Assembly (NCBI RefSeq): GCF_001039355.2
Contig: NW_019775968.1
Location: forward strand, 1,479,505 to 1,543,504
Direction: 5' to 3'
DNA from: Lingula anatina
Lineage: Eukaryota > Brachiopoda > Lingulata > Lingulida > Lingulidae
Length of the DNA: 64,000 nt
The position numbers and the translations under genes are program-made. Positions 47,481 to 62,272 of this stretch are shown here, one piece after another (positions within the stretch are counted from its first letter, which is position 1; each line of letters starts with the position of its first letter). The notes under the pieces are model-generated. The model worked only from the letters and a program-made list of their open reading frames with translations, did not search any database and was not told the origin of the DNA.

Positions 47481-49155
47481 GATTGCCTGTCAGATTGTCT
47501 ATCTGTCTGATAAGTTTTTTTTTAGATGATATGTTAGAGGAATAGTACAGGTGAAGTTCTGATGAAGTGAGGCTTGCAGTCTGACACAACGAGAGAGAGA
47601 AAGAGAGCAGTGTTATGCTATTAGCTGACAAGAGCTGCTGTTAAATTCATGCAAATTATAAGATCCCTAGTGAGGGGACTTCATTCATGATGCAAATGCT
47701 CAGAGTGAACTCGAGGGATCTTTTGATTTAATATGGGATGTTGGTTGAAAATACTTTTTATTGATGAAATGTGTATTATGTCAGATGATTGCATTAGGTT
47801 GTTGTGCTGCTGGTCTCTCCAGAGGCATTTACAGGACGGATGGTGAGGTCAGCCATGTCACCAAGGGACCGGAGAAGGTGATAAAAGAAAGAAACATTAA
47901 CGCTGCTGTTCCACAGAGACATGAGAATCATACACTTACTATTATTAGGTTTGGGAGCCACAGAAGTACAGGTTAAAGATTACAAAACAGATATCAATAG
48001 ATTTTTGACACGGAGCAGTGGTGGGGGACTCAGGTGTGATATATGGCTGTTGTTTCGGTTTCTGCTAATTGTATTGCGCTGATGGAAAGATGTAGATTAT
48101 CACTCATGGTGAAAATTGGTAGATGGAGAGTTTTTTGGAAGATGAGGAAAGCAAATGCCCATGCTTTTTACAATAAGTGTAGTGAAATTGTAATGGTGGA
48201 AGTTCTTCCTGATTAAGTACATGAAGATAGTTAAAATGGGTGTGGGAGGAGGAGATCGAATCATATAACCATTAATCAAAAAGGTAGAAGAGAGGAAATT
48301 AAATTCACTACTTACACAAGCCATTTATAACATTGTTAGTATAAATATTCTGTGGCGTTGTCACTTCTGATTTTGAGAGCCTTGGGCTCCATTTGTCCCA
48401 GTGCAGTAACCGATTCAATAGCAGCAATTAGTCATTGATCTGTATAGAGTGGTCATGTTATACCCTGGGGCGGGCATGGAAATTAGTTTCCATGGTGACC
48501 TCATCTTTTGCACACTGGTCCTTTGTCTGCTTTCCACTTGATCAGCAGTCGCTGGCATCCCCAGAAGACATGCATCTGCAAAAATCAATAAATGGAGAGA
48601 CCGAAAAACGATAAAAATGAGCTCTGTTAAAACTGTGGAGGAAATCAACTTGCCAACCATCATGTTGACATAGGTCTTTTCAAAATTTGAAGCAGTTAAA
48701 CTGACTTGTGGATCAATATTTGTTGACTTGTATTCTCATTATTATTCTAGGGTCTGATAGCTCTGTGTCTGGCTTGAATTATAGCCAGACTAAAGATACA
48801 CAGAAATGTTTAAGTGGTGTGAAGTCCTATAAAATCCACATATACCTAGAACTGAAATAGGACTTTATGGATCGTTTTAAAATCCTTAATCAGATAATTA
48901 CTATCCTGCTTTGGCACTTTCAAGATGAAAGATTTACTTTTAATCTATTGATCAGACCTGGGGCAGAGTAATTACAGTAGACAATCTTATACATATTTTT
49001 TTTTTAATTTGGAGAGAATGTAGACAAAAAAGAAGAGATGTTGAATTAACATGAACTAATTGCAACTTGATAATCTGTAATTGATTTCCCCTCTTGCATT
49101 TTTCTCTTTTTTAAAATTATGATGCCATATAAAAGAGTGGGGTGATGTGATGATG

Positions 49156-49157
<2 letters not shown>

Positions 49158-49237
<80 letters not shown>
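49158..49237. repeat. (GT)n microsatellite, about 40 units
   Basis: Eighty bases of uninterrupted GT, preceded by TGATGATGATG. Confidence 0.98.
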
Positions 49238-49239
<2 letters not shown>

Positions 49240-52200
49240 ATCAACTTGCATATTCTTTTATGACGATCTTTTTTTCCAAAAAGGTTCTCTTTGTGTTGTG
49301 TACTCCTTGCTTACAATAGCCCTTTTTTCACAGCTGTGAGCTAAATAGTAATACATTTCATTGAATTCCCTAGTTTCCTCATCTAAGATCTTATGAAGAT
49401 TGAAAGTAGTACTCTCTAGTGGGTTGTTGTAAAGGAATTTCAGTTAGTACATTCAGCAAGCAGCCTGAACCCTGTCATGTTATTGATGCTTATTCTCATT
49501 CTCTGTGGATTTGAAGGCATTCAATCGTTGTGAAAGCCTGGCAGAGGCTGGTATTTATCTCAGTAAGCCATGCAGGGACAGTTATCAACCCAGGGGACAA
49601 ATAGAATGGGATCTAGCATTAATAAAAATTATCTGAGACGGCAGGTATCCCTGGAGGCTGGGTTGTGGCAGGAGGATGTCTAAAAGGTGGATGCTTTGCC
49701 TGCCGGGTGCATGCAGAGCGACCGACCAAGTGGGAAGTATTGGGTATTTTTTACCATAATTGCCTCCAGAATTCCCTTGTAACAGCATTTTATTCTATTG
49801 ATCTCCTCCCTAGGCAGTGATATTGATGGCCAAAAATGTCCAATTTGACAAAGTCATTTCAATAATCATATTTATTGGTGGTATAAGCAGCGCAGATAAT
49901 GTATTTATTAGAATAATTGATCTATTGTAATTGTAGATTGATCAAGTACATTATCTTCCATACCTATAATATGTGAATAAGTCACTACTGGAAGGTTTTA
50001 ATTTGCAGTGTATTAGCATTGACTGTTTGGTGTTCTCGTCTTTATGAAAAGGTTTGTTGGACTTGGTAAGAGTGTAAGCTGGTGTTTTTATCACTATCAG
50101 GGTGAGTGAAGCTACTTGACAGTGTTATTTTTGTGGATAAATTCTGTAGCCTTATTGGGTAAGGATAATGAATTACAGGTAGTATTTTTATATATGAAAT
50201 TTGGTATTGTTCATTTTTTTATAGGACTGGTCTTTTTTTTTTTTTTTCGTCTTGTTATAAGAATCAGGTGCTCTAATTTTTACAGATAATTTGTAGAAAA
50301 AAGAATGTTTATGCTGGTATATTTTTATTTTTTTCAAAAGTTATGTAACATTGTATTTTCTTGGATAATTTTTCTCTAATTTTTTCTACAGTTTCTGATT
50401 TTTAGGACAAATGTACTTCCTTTGTTTATAGCTGTCCTATTTTTGGTTCTGTATGAGTATTTTGTTCTGTCATGCCAGTTTATGTTAATAAGTAATTGTT
50501 CAAATCCATCCCATAAGCACCTGTTTGTTTGGGAAAAAGGGTACTAATTAATTAGTCATGTGGTTTTCAGTTCCTGGTAAATCCACAGTGGTTTCATACC
50601 CTAGCATAATTTTTTTAAACAAGCATATTATCTTGCACTTATGCTTTAAGTTATAATGAATGTACATTTCCCTCTCATGTTTGCCAAATGTGCATGTAGA
50701 TAGATGCCAGTAAATGTTAGTTTCCTCTGTGCACACATTATGTGCCAAAAAAAAAAAAGTAATTTGTTCTTCACTAAAGTGCAGTCGAGGAGGAAATAAT
50801 ATACTGTAAGTTTGGGATTTGGCCAATTGGAGATGATAGGCTTGTAAATGAGATCCTATTTGTAGAAAATTGGACTAGTGAGTTGGGACTTTCCATCTAT
50901 TGGCCATAGCTTCTAGGCAGAAGCTAATTGTGCCGACTGATCAAGTATCTTGTCTCCAGTGTGGATGTGAGCAAGCCCTGAACAGCCAGATTCATCATCC
51001 TGTCATTTGCCTGTTGTTCTAGTTTAGGTCTCAAAGTCTCCAACCTGCTGTACACGGACAATTGCTATTAGGAAAGCAGTGGTTTTCAGTCAGGAAAATA
51101 GTCTAGATTAATCTCTGAACAGCAGAGGCAAACCTCTGGTGGCTATAGTAATCTGCTTAGTTCTCATTACCTATTCTGAGTTTTGTAGATTCTGTTGACT
51201 GATGGGTCCCAGAGGTGACTTAATTACTCCAGTGACTTGAATGGAAAAGCTGATAACCACAATCTGGATCCCTCTGGCACCAGAGCAGAGACTTCAAGGA
51301 AGTCCCTTAAGGTCAGAGGTCAAAGACGGGATGAAATTGACTGGTGGGATGTATTTTTCTTGGCAGGATCGAACAGATACTAAATGTAAATGTGGAAAAC
51401 TAATTTGATTTAGTGGAGTTGTATTCTCATGTGATAATAGCAAGAAATTGATCCGAGAGAGGAGAGGAAGTTGCCATCAGTCAGTAGCCATTGTGCCATG
51501 TTTTTGTTTTCTAACTGCTACATAGAACACCAGAAATAGACTTTGGAAAATCATCATATTAATATCATATCTCTGGATGTGACCTCCCAGCTGCTGAGGT
51601 TAAAAGCCGGCTGAATCTAGAAGTGATGTAGCATTTGGCAAAGGTCAGTTTGAAAATCCCTCTTAACCTTTGGAAACATGTTGGCATTTTGTGTTTTCAT
51701 GTCAAGCTCCTACTGGGCTGGAAATTGCAGTATCGATCTCACTTACTGAGAACGCAGGCAGGGAGGCAGGGTAATATTGTGTAAATTATGTTCGACTTAT
51801 CACCAGGATGATGTGTGCTCCCCTTGTTATGATATGATGAAAGCTTGACCACCTATGAATTTATCAATGCAACAAGGACAAATATTGGCCAAGCAAGTGG
51901 TGTTGACAGGAGCAGCCGTAGCTGCAAAGAGGTGAAGTAATTGTGTGCATTTACCTGGGTTGAAGAGCCAAGGATTGTTATGTCTTGATACAGAAATAAC
52001 AGGGGAGTCCTCTGTTCTCCTGTTTTATCAGAGGTTGAACAAACAGCTTGGAAGCTGTTTGACAACTGGTTGATGGTGGGTCAACAATCGCTTTTAAACT
52101 TGGAAATCGTTGAGCTCTGAACCTGACTGATTTCTAGACTCTTCACTCTTGAACAGATCTCTCTGTCACATATCTGCCCAGGTGACTCCTAGGGGAGCAT

Positions 52201-55200
52201 ACATAAGGTGCTCAGTTTGAGGAAGGTAGGTGGGAGCTAAATATGGAAACGGTAGGTCGAGTAAATTAATCAAGGTAAGAAAAGACAGTTATCATATTTT
52301 ATGTAATGAATGGATACTGTCTCTTGTGGTTTATCTTCTCCATTGCATGACTGTTGTTATGATTAGATTTTTTTTGTATATAATATCTTGTTTTTCATTG
52401 CTTATTGTCATGTCCCTGTGGTTGTGTAACAGTCTCAGAAGGTAATAATCATCAGTCAAGACTTCCAGTGAAAAATAACCACCCAATTTTTAAGGGAAAA
52501 AAAATTCAGCCTAGGTGTAAAAAGTCTAGCCCATAGCTCACACTCTGAGTGAGTAGGTGTCATTCAGAGACTATATTTGTCTCACACAAATACTTTTAAT
52601 ATATGGAAATTACATTGGTTATCTTCCCCTCTGTCATGACCACATTTATGTGTCAGATTAAACTTTAAAGAGATTAGGGAGGAATCAACAACGGCGAGGA
52701 GGTCTTTGCCTATTGGCACTGACCTGACATCTTTCTGCAGTGTAAGTTACTAATAGCATTTAAAAAATCAAACCATAAGTGGATTTCCAGATTACTAACC
52801 CAAAGAGGAACTTGTTATGTAGTGGTGGTTAGACACGCTGCTGCCTTATGAAACCTGTCTTCCAAAGGGACACAGTCATGTAATATTTTTAGAGATAACT
52901 GAATTAAGTTTATCTAATCTGTAATTAGGAGATTAGGTAAGAAATAGAGACGTAAAACAAGAGAAGGGCACTTTCTGATGGGTCACTATAGGAAATATTA
53001 AAAAAAAAAAGATCTCCCAGAGTTCACCTGTCTGTAGGACAAGTACAGTGGTGTACATATTTAACCAAGCTCTGTGGGAGACGCACTCATGGTTCAAGAG
53101 CTTTTTACCCACTTTGTTCCTGTGCCAATATAATTATTTGTGCAATAAACCTTTGCACTATAGAGGACCACTCAAGACCTAAGGTGAGCATGTGAAGAGG
53201 ACAGAAAATGAGGGAATATTCCCCCTAGCATACCCAGCACATGTAGTAAATCTCCTCTATTACCAGAGATTAACCTTGTTGCCATTTTTCCTGTTTGGAA
53301 AATGTGTAGCAAATTGGGAAAGTTCAAGCAGGGCTGATGTATTGAATTCAATGTGATTTGATCTCTTATACAAATGCCTCTTGAAACTAGGCAAATTTGT
53401 TTGATCATGTCACTGCATCAAGGGTTCTCCAATGTCAGCATTACATAAGAATCCTTTGTATACTTAGTGGGACTGCTTATAGGGTTCCTCAATAACAAGA
53501 GACAGGTAGCAAGATATACAGAGTGATGCCTGGGTAAAAGGTTAAAGAGTAATTTACCAGCATATCTTGAAGCATGCTCCATGGAGCCCCTTTGTTGTTA
53601 GTAAAATAGACCCAGTGAGGATGGCTAGGATCCAGGTTGGGTGGTTAGAATAAGGTAAGTGTTGGGGTAATATGAGGAGTAGATGCTTGCAACTCTGCGT
53701 AATTTCTCCACAATACACTTGACTGGTTGACTTTATCTCTTGTGCGCAGCTGGGAGGAAAGAAACCAATAACGATGATCGAATTACTGTTTTATGTGAAG
53801 GTGGGGGCAAAAGAAGCTGATGTTTTAGCTCATGGGATCCCATGTTACATTATACTTAGGTAGCAAGGATCACATTTTGGTGTGTGTCAGCTTTCAAATG
53901 AGGCTTTGATAGGTCCCCTCTGACCTTCCATCCACAACCATGCTTTCTTTAATATAATCATTACTATTCTAGTCACATTGCAACTGCATTGAGAACTGCT
54001 AAAGTGAGCCACTTCATCCATTGTGTCTTAGCATGTTGTGCATATAGGATTGCTCGCTCAAGTCTTCAGTACAGAGAAAACCCAGATAGATTACTGGCCA
54101 ACCTGCAGAGGAATATAAGCTACAGACCCCTGAAGATTATAATCTACCTTGATTATCTCAAGAGATGATCTTAATCTCCACATGTGACCTGTTGGAACAT
54201 TAATGAATGCGAGGGCAGAACACAACAGGACGTGTGATCTATACAGTCACAGCATATAGACAGTAGAGCACACAAACTGAGGGTTGGACATCATTTACAG
54301 TGCTTTTTGTGTAAATGTAGTCATACAGATTGTAAAAAGAGGATTTAATAGTTGAAATTTAGTGGATTATCCCTGAAAGAAAAAAAGGGGACAAATTATT
54401 TAAAGGTACATTAGTCATAGACGTGATAAAAAGGTGTAATGGATTCAATTTGCAGGAGTATTATTAAAGGAAACAAGGAGTGATGGGTGAAAGGTAGGTT
54501 ATTGTGATTTCCTAATGACCTCTGCCTTGACTTCATATTTATGTTAAATGAAGGAAGTAATTTGTTATCGGTACTTATGACCTCCAGCGAGTTTGTTTCC
54601 CCCAAAGTGTTGTAGTTCTGCCAGTGCATGTCCAGCAGCGACTGTAAACTGGCTTTGACATCTCTGTTGGAGTTGGCACTTTGGGTAATGAAGAATTTGA
54701 TGCAAATTGATTGGTTGATTTACTCTTATCACCACCCCCAATTGAGTTTGTTACCAGAAATTACATGGCAGTAATTGTGTTAAGTGTGAACTGATGAGTG
54801 TTGATGTTGGCAGTGCCTTATGGTTCTGTGGCCTGGCTGCTCCCAACCTTTCCAGCTGCTTGAACATAGCTATGGAAATTAGCAGCATCTGTGCAAATAT
54901 TTAGAGAGTGTTTATCTGTGAGCTCTAGCCTGACAGCTGTTGAGCCTCTTGAAACATTTTCCCCCAGCCTGTAGTGAAAGTATGTACATTATGTCGGGTG
55001 TAATCACTATTCAACACTTTCAAGCGTGGTTTTCATGTTTGCAGAAATAGCTTGGCCATTACATTGGCTTCCAGCATAGCATGAGAAATTCAATGAGCCA
55101 TAATTGCTTCTCTAACTAGAAGCAAATCTGCTGACATCAAAGCTAGCAGAGGCCTGATACTCAAAGAAGGTTTTCCTATTACTGAGTGTGTTCTATCATA

Positions 55201-58200
55201 ACAGAGAAATCAGAGGCACCTTTGTCGGCCATTAGTGCCACGACTTCTAGATTGATTCCAGTTGTGAGTTGTACACTTGGTAAAATGGCAAATGGTTTGT
55301 TAAACAAGACTTTGAAATGTTGTATTTATTCAGTTGTAAGGTTGCCTGATTTAACTCCAAATCACAATCTAAACCAGATTTACCAGATGTGGTAAAAACA
55401 AAAAAATGTGAGCCTCCATTTCTTTTGTGCTGCAATTTTAATTCTTCTCATTGCTCAACGAAAAAACAATTAATACGCAATAAATCACTGTAACTGGCTT
55501 TTGAATTGGTATGGCTGGTTAGAAACTACAGGCTTGGTTTGTATTGGTAGCTAGGGCAACTTGTAAGCATTGGTGAAGAATTTTTATACCTATTGACAGG
55601 CCTGTTAAAGCTTTTTTCTTTTACATTTTCACATGCATCACTGATGAGCACAAGTATTTTGAACCTGTGGCCTGTGAAAGGCTATCAGCATACAAATATA
55701 GCAATCCAAAATAAATACAGCTATGTTAACTGATGGAGATAATAATGCTAAGTGGTAGGAGTAGTTGTAAAGTGCACTTATCTGGAACAAGACACAAGAT
55801 AGAAGTTATCTGATGAACACGATTGCAGGGGAATAGTTTATTCAAGTTATCTGAAGCATCTAGGAGCCGCTTGTAAAGAAAGGCATTATTGGCATGCCCA
55901 TTTCGACAAGAGAAAAACTGTTTTTGAGGTTTCATTATGAACTGAACCACCCTGCGTCAAATCTGAATAAGGCATTAGGAGGAAAAAACATCAGGAAGGA
56001 GGGTTTATACTTTATTGGGATTGCTGAGATGATAATAATAATAACACACCTTCTAGCCTGAACAGGTAGGTGGAATTGACATTTTTTGACATCTTTCCAA
56101 GTATTAGTGGCAGGTGCATTTGTCTCCCACCACGGAGCTAGTAGGCTTTATTTCTATTTCTTCCATCAGATTCGAAATATCTAACAGTGAGTGAAGTACA
56201 GCAACAAGGAAAGCTGTCTGGTTTGATGGATTTGTATGCTGTCCACATGTTGCCTCAGTGAGTAGATGACAGACAGCACATGATTGTTGTAGTAAGAACT
56301 GTCATTGTTTTACAAGTCCTCCTACTTGCATGCTACAACTCATCAGTACCAGTTGCACATGGGAGGGACCATGTGGTAGTTATTGGAATTTATCTCTACC
56401 AACATGTGAATTACAATAGGTCTGGATCTATGTGCCTGGCACTCCAGCTTTTCCTCTGCTGTTGAATCTTCAGCAGACCTTAAAGTGGACAAGCTGTGGG
56501 CTTTCTTATCGCTGGGATATTAAAGAGTTAAATTATTACCCTGGCTTATCAGGTAATTTCATCTGGATTAAAAGGGCTACATGATGAAGGGGTTGTTTTC
56601 TTTAATGGCCAATCTGATAGCTGTGTGGGTCATACAGGTAGTAATAAGCTGTCAGATGCTGGGTAGATCCAGTTACTGAATTCAGCAGCTGAATGAGACA
56701 TACAGAAAGGAGACCAGTCAGGCGGAGACAGACTCTTGGGACAGTTGACTGGGTAAAGAAGCCTGCTGTGACAGGTTGTGAGGGCTTTTATCTTCTTACA
56801 GAACCCATAGAGCACACACTACTTCTGTGTGCCCCACTCCACAGTGCCAGGGCCAGCACCACTTACTGAGGACTACTTCTGGGGTTTTATCTTGACACGT
56901 TTGACAGGTTGATGTGACTGGAAGGTAATCTCTTTATCCAAGCTTCTCTGATCAGAAGTGAGGTTGTTTATCAGCAGCAGGTAGCAGGATGAGACAGATG
57001 TCTCTGTGAGAAGGACAGGCAACAGTGATAATTACATCCTTCAACACAAGGATATTTGATCCAAACAGCTACCCCTCCTCCGCGTGGAGGTTGTATGGAG
57101 TATGCATGTGATGACAAGACTTTGGATCTGACTCATAGAAAATGTCAACCATGTTGCCACGGGGATGAGTGACATGCCACAGGGATTCTGGCCAATTTTC
57201 TCCCGACTTGCTATTCAATATCAATGTGCTAATACCAAGCATTTGGGAAATAATTGACACAGGAAAGGTTATATGTTTACTTTGGCTCTGTTATGTTTTC
57301 AAGATAGTTGTCTGATCTCACATGTGGTTGCACGAAATGAAATGGATTTTCTCTGGATATTATATAGGTTTTTTATTTTCTTGGAAAAGTTTCTAGTACC
57401 TCATTATCAAGAAATACTTAACACACTGTATTTCTTCTGAAGAAGGAAATCAGCTCAAGAGACACAGCAAGTGTTTTGCACCAGAGAAAGATGGATTTTG
57501 AAGTAGGGGCTATCTTTATTACTGGATTGGTGTTGAATGATGCCTCTTCAGCATTCTAGAGTACAAGTATGTCAAGTAATGGCATCTCTGGAGTGATAAG
57601 TAGCCATAAAACAAGGCCTGTTTGCTATTTAGTCTGTCCTCCTTGCGGGCCATCATAATGATGATAAATTGAAGCAGCAAGTTATTATACAGGGGGATGT
57701 TTAAGTTGTTTTTTGGCATGAGGTATCACTGCTGATCCAATTTCCATCTATTAATTTGTAGTCTTAAGGCAGTGGGCCGCTCTCTACTGATTCTGCTGTA
57801 TCTGGAGGAAGGATATAAAATCAACAGGAATAGATGGAGTGCCGTGTAGAACAGTTTGTTTGTCTTGCTGTTCCTAGTGAGCAGAGGATGGTGTCAAGAA
57901 GTTTGTTCACCTGGTTTAAATATCAAGAAATTAACTGGTTGTTTATGGAGCATTTTATGAGGCTTGTTGGAACCTATCTTTGACTGAAGGTCAGGAGGCT
58001 TTTTATTGCGCTCCCGCTGCTATACTATTAAAGTAAGTTTGTGTGGGTTCCCAAGTTTCTGCTTGGAGTTTTGTTCTTCTTTTTAAAAAAGGAAGACCCT
58101 TATCTGCAGGGATGCTAGTCTACCTTAGAAGGTGAGTGATAATATACGGCTCATACCAGGCATTGAGAGATGTCAGCCCGTCAAGTTAGGGTAGGAAAAG

Positions 58201-60844
58201 ACATGCATTTATGTGTGGATATATTGTCTTCGTCACCTGTGGTTTCCACTACATGCTCAACAGGATGGGACAAGCTGTCAGCTTTTTTTCTCCAAATGAC
58301 AGGATTTGCATTAATATATTTTGAATTTCTTTTTTCCCTTCACAATCATCATTCTTTAGAATTTTTCTCCTCAACAAAGAACGGTGTACCCAGTGGCCTT
58401 GAGTCATAAAAGGGAGAGGGTGAAGGATCAGTGAGTGGATGCAAATTGACATGTTTAGTGGCTCATACTATTATCTGCACTTTGTATAGGCACTTCAGTT
58501 GAAGTCTCAAGCACTTGTTCCCCTAGCAGAGACTGGTGAGTGACTTTTGGATAAAAACAGGCTAGAGAATAAAGACTGAAGGAGTCTTCTACTCATCTAT
58601 CCTACACTGTCAAGGACCACCCAGATGGCGCCTCAAAAAAAAGAAAGAGTTACACTAGGGGCGTAAAGGGTTAATATGCACCAAGCAATCTAAATACTGG
58701 CAGTAGGATATGTATGGCTTTTCAATTGGACGTGTACCATTAAAAAAACAGTTGCCAAGTGGTTTTCTGTTCAGCTAGATGAATCTATTGCCCATAAGGG
58801 ACTATTTTGCTTTTGGTTGGAATGAGTTGTGTGTCAGAAAATAAATGGGTCTTTGTAAGCCCAGCTAACTGGGTCGTATTTAGTCCAGCTCAGACCTAAT
58901 GGTTAATGATAACTTTATAGTGACTAGGTATACAATATGTATATTAGGAGAATTTGATCCAGTGAATTTTTTTATTTTTTATGTTTTTATTTCACTCTCT
59001 TGGTATACTCCCAGGTATGCAGATTAAGGATTTGATGTATAGTAAAGTCTATGGTAAAGCAAATGGAAGCCTGCCATCTTTATGATCCATGAGAGTCAAG
59101 ATGAGTCAAAGTAATATTCACTTCAGGATGCATGCCATGATCTCAGAGGAATGGAGGGGAAAAACAATTTGCTGAAAGAATTACTTACGGCTTAGCTAGC
59201 ACATTGCGTCACCAGCCAAGGACATCCTGGCACATTGCCATTTGTTTACCCTTAATGCGGCACTTCTTGACACCCTGGTCATCGCTCTGTGCACTGTACA
59301 TAGACTGGTATGTGATAATAAGTCAAAAATGTGGCCCCGGGGATGGGGTCATCACGTCTCACCTGTGTCTTTGATTACAAAATGTCAGATGTCACAGCGC
59401 CTGCAGTGGTGCATGCTCTTTTGCCCTCTTATTTGTACCTCGTTGTAAAAACTTGTGATGCGTGCAGCTTTGTCTGCAGTTAAGCTCGAGACACATAAGG
59501 CTTCAGTTGCAGACAGAAAATTGGTCAGAAATCAAGTTTAGGAGGATGGAGTTGTGGTGCACTCATCTCTGCATTACCAAGCCAAGCTTTGCTAGGATGT
59601 TACAGAAAATGGTAACAACTTAATTCTCTTTATTCTAGAATAGAGTTAGAATGATACATAGGGAGGTCTAGCAAATGTAATACACATAAAGCAATAAGGA
59701 AACTGAAGACTAGATAAAAGGTTTGTGTTTAAGAAAGGAAGAAGAGGAGAAATCTGAAATTGCTTGTATGACATTTCTGCATGGTATTTATGTGAATAAG
59801 CAGTGGCTGTGACTAAAGAATTGCATGCCAGATTTTCTGTAGTGAAGAGCCGGGTAATAGGAATACTTCAACATGTGAGACGCATAGGAGGTGGAAAACA
59901 TGCTAGTTTATTGTTGATATCTAATCACATTGCTGTTTCACACGATTATATGTTGCAAATTAAGCAATTACAGCCAAAAAAAAAAAAAAAAAGACTTGGT
60001 ATAGTTACCAGCCTTGAAAATAATCTCTTCTTCCCTAATTTCTATATTGCATGCAAGCTCAGAGTTTTTCACTCAGACAGAGGTCAGGCAATGATTTGCA
60101 TGATAGTGAGAAAAGCTGGCGGTAGCAGTGTTGATTTTTGTTGAAGAGAAAAGCATTTCAAAGGCGATGGTACCTATCACAGATCAGTCTTTGTCTGCAG
60201 GCCTTAAGTTGCCTGGTGCTTTAACTCACTGTCGCTACTCTCATTGCTGTTGGTAAATGGGGTGTCATTGTTGCAGTAAAAAATAGGCAGGTCACATGTC
60301 AGGGGATCAGTGTAGGTCAAGGAGCCCCCAGCCATCAGACAAGCTATGCTCAAATATTTAGACAGTATTCTCCATAGTGAAAAAGATATTGCTAAGTGGA
60401 AATGCCATACTTTGAGCCATTTAAGTGTTTGGTGATAATATACATTTCATATCTTTTGTCTGAGATAACTGTCCAGAAAGGGTTTAGTTGACTAGGCAGA
60501 CATGAAAGGGCTCTGTCAATCCCTTACCTTCTTCATCGGGTCACGATGTGTTTGTGACATTTGACTTCACATGTCATTCCACTCATTGCACACATTGAAG
60601 GAGACAGGATGATAATAGTTTTTCACTCAACTAGAAAACAATTTTGACGACTTCCCCTCGAATTGTTGGTGGAACCACACACCATAACCTTCAGCCTTGG
60701 CATCATAAAACCATGTTGTTTCTCACAACAGAGCAACTGTTATTTTATTGCAGACTATAATCCACACATTTGTTTTTATGAGAGTTTGGATATGTCATTT
60801 ACGGCCAATATTTACCAGAGTTCTCACATTTTTATTTTTTGCAG

Positions 60845-60890
60845 GCCTCTGATGTAGGCTCGGATCTCTTCAACAACACTAGACATACAA
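60845..60890 (+). CDS. AUTS2: AUTS2-like gene, exon with ASDVGSDLF motif (15 codons + 1 base)
   Basis: Preceded by TTTTTATTTTTTGCAG and followed by GTAAGT. It is 46 bp, phase 0 to 1, reading ASDVGSDLFNNTRHT plus one base. The run ASDVGSDLF lines up with ASDASSEKLF of AUTS2 and ASVGSEKLF of FBRSL1 (from memory), immediately after the CDS block, as in the vertebrate proteins. The single trailing A joins with GA at the start of the next exon to form an arginine codon. Confidence 0.82.
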
Positions 60891-62272
60891 GTAAGTATAA
60901 TATGAGGATTGTTATTTGAAATGAACAGTAGGTGGGTAAGTAAGTGTGGTGCTCAGTTTGTGTTTGCTTTTCATGCTGAGGTCTCCAGCTGTGGCTGGTT
61001 AGCAGCTAATTGTGGGCTTATTAATGGATTATCATCTCCAGACTCTTGATTACAGGACAGGGAAGGGGTGGAGATACTTTAGGGAAGAAATAATGGAGTT
61101 CAGGTGTAAGAGTAAGGAAGAACTATTTCCGTGGGACCCCTTTCCTTTAAGTATTGAAATGATACTGTGAATGTGTTTTCTTCTTTAATTAGTGTTATTG
61201 ATAAATTAATGAAACAAACCTTAGTTTTGTACTGTTATTTTCATTTGATGAAGTCATAGGAGTTGCATATCGTGAATAGTCAAAAGCATAAATTTTTTGA
61301 TGACTAAATTCAGTTATTCTTTTTTTCTGTTGCACGATAAAGTCTAACAAAGTATAGATTTTTTTGCCAAATTTGTAATGGAAATTGAGTGTCATGAAGT
61401 TATTTAATTGCAGGTTGGGGTAGTGAATTCATATATATTCTACTTGGAAGATATGACATTTACTAGTGCTTGTCAAGCTGACCAGTGCTAATTTTGCACA
61501 TAGTTAATACTCAGCAAAAGGCCGTTTTTTTTTATGATGAATTTTAGCTTTACTAACATACCAGTACTTTGTCCATCATTTTAATCAATTGTCAGCTGAA
61601 GTCTGGTAGTATGCCCATCTAACTGGAGCATAAAAGTGTACATATTTGGTAAGCAATGTAAGACCCACCAGGAATTAAGTGAAAATGTTCCCCTTGACAT
61701 TCTCTGCATGCTGTTAGTTTTTATTTACTGTGACAAATAAGTTGTTAACATGGCTGGGGAAATGCCTCACTGGGGATGTTCCACCCTGATGAAATGCTCA
61801 GAAGATGGCTGGATTGTCTGTTTGGATTACAGGTGGAATTTTCTCACTGCTTTATGGACCATGTCCTTGATTTATAGCTTCACCTGGAGCTGTTAATATT
61901 GACTTCCTGGGGAGTATAGGCTGGTTGAATTTATGAGATAACTTAATGTTTTTACTTGTAGAAAGCTGCGATAACATGTCTTGTAGACATTTATTACATT
62001 AATTTTACTTTCATGGGCTCTTCTCTCTCCATAAGTTTACGCAGTTATTTATTATAGATCACTTCTTGCATGGTACTTGTAGTTCTTGCACCAGGTGCAG
62101 TTAACATAAATAGCATCTATTGTTAATCATTGTGTTTGTTGTTATTGAAGAGTTTAACGCAAAAAAATGCTTACTAGTAAGAGTTTTTTATTGCCATGAT
62201 TTTGCATATTTGGATAGACTTAATTTTTTACAGTCGACCTTTAGTAATTTGCAGCTTTTTTCTCATGATTAG
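60891..62272 (+). other. Intron, 1.4 kb
   Basis: GTAAGT to TTTTTTCTCATGATTAG, phase 1. Nothing else was recognised in it. Confidence 0.7.

Larger units (their letters stand above)
44541..60844 (+). other. Intron, 16.3 kb, free of recognised transposons
   Basis: GTGAGT to TTATTTTTTGCAG, phase 0. It contains a GT microsatellite at 49158-49237, an alternating purine-pyrimidine stretch at 47400-47480, short homopolymers and two exon-like segments discussed as findings (45209-45276 and 52193-52225). Base composition is more balanced from about 46 to 60 kb than in the 21-kb intron. None of the inverted-repeat families seen at 0-21 kb is present. Open frames of up to 113 codons have no recognisable domain. 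Confidence 0.65.

Noticed and set aside
59803-60144. 113-codon plus-strand open frame near the end of the 16-kb intron
   Set aside because: No domain, contains a poly-lysine from a poly-A run, and lacks splice-compatible borders.
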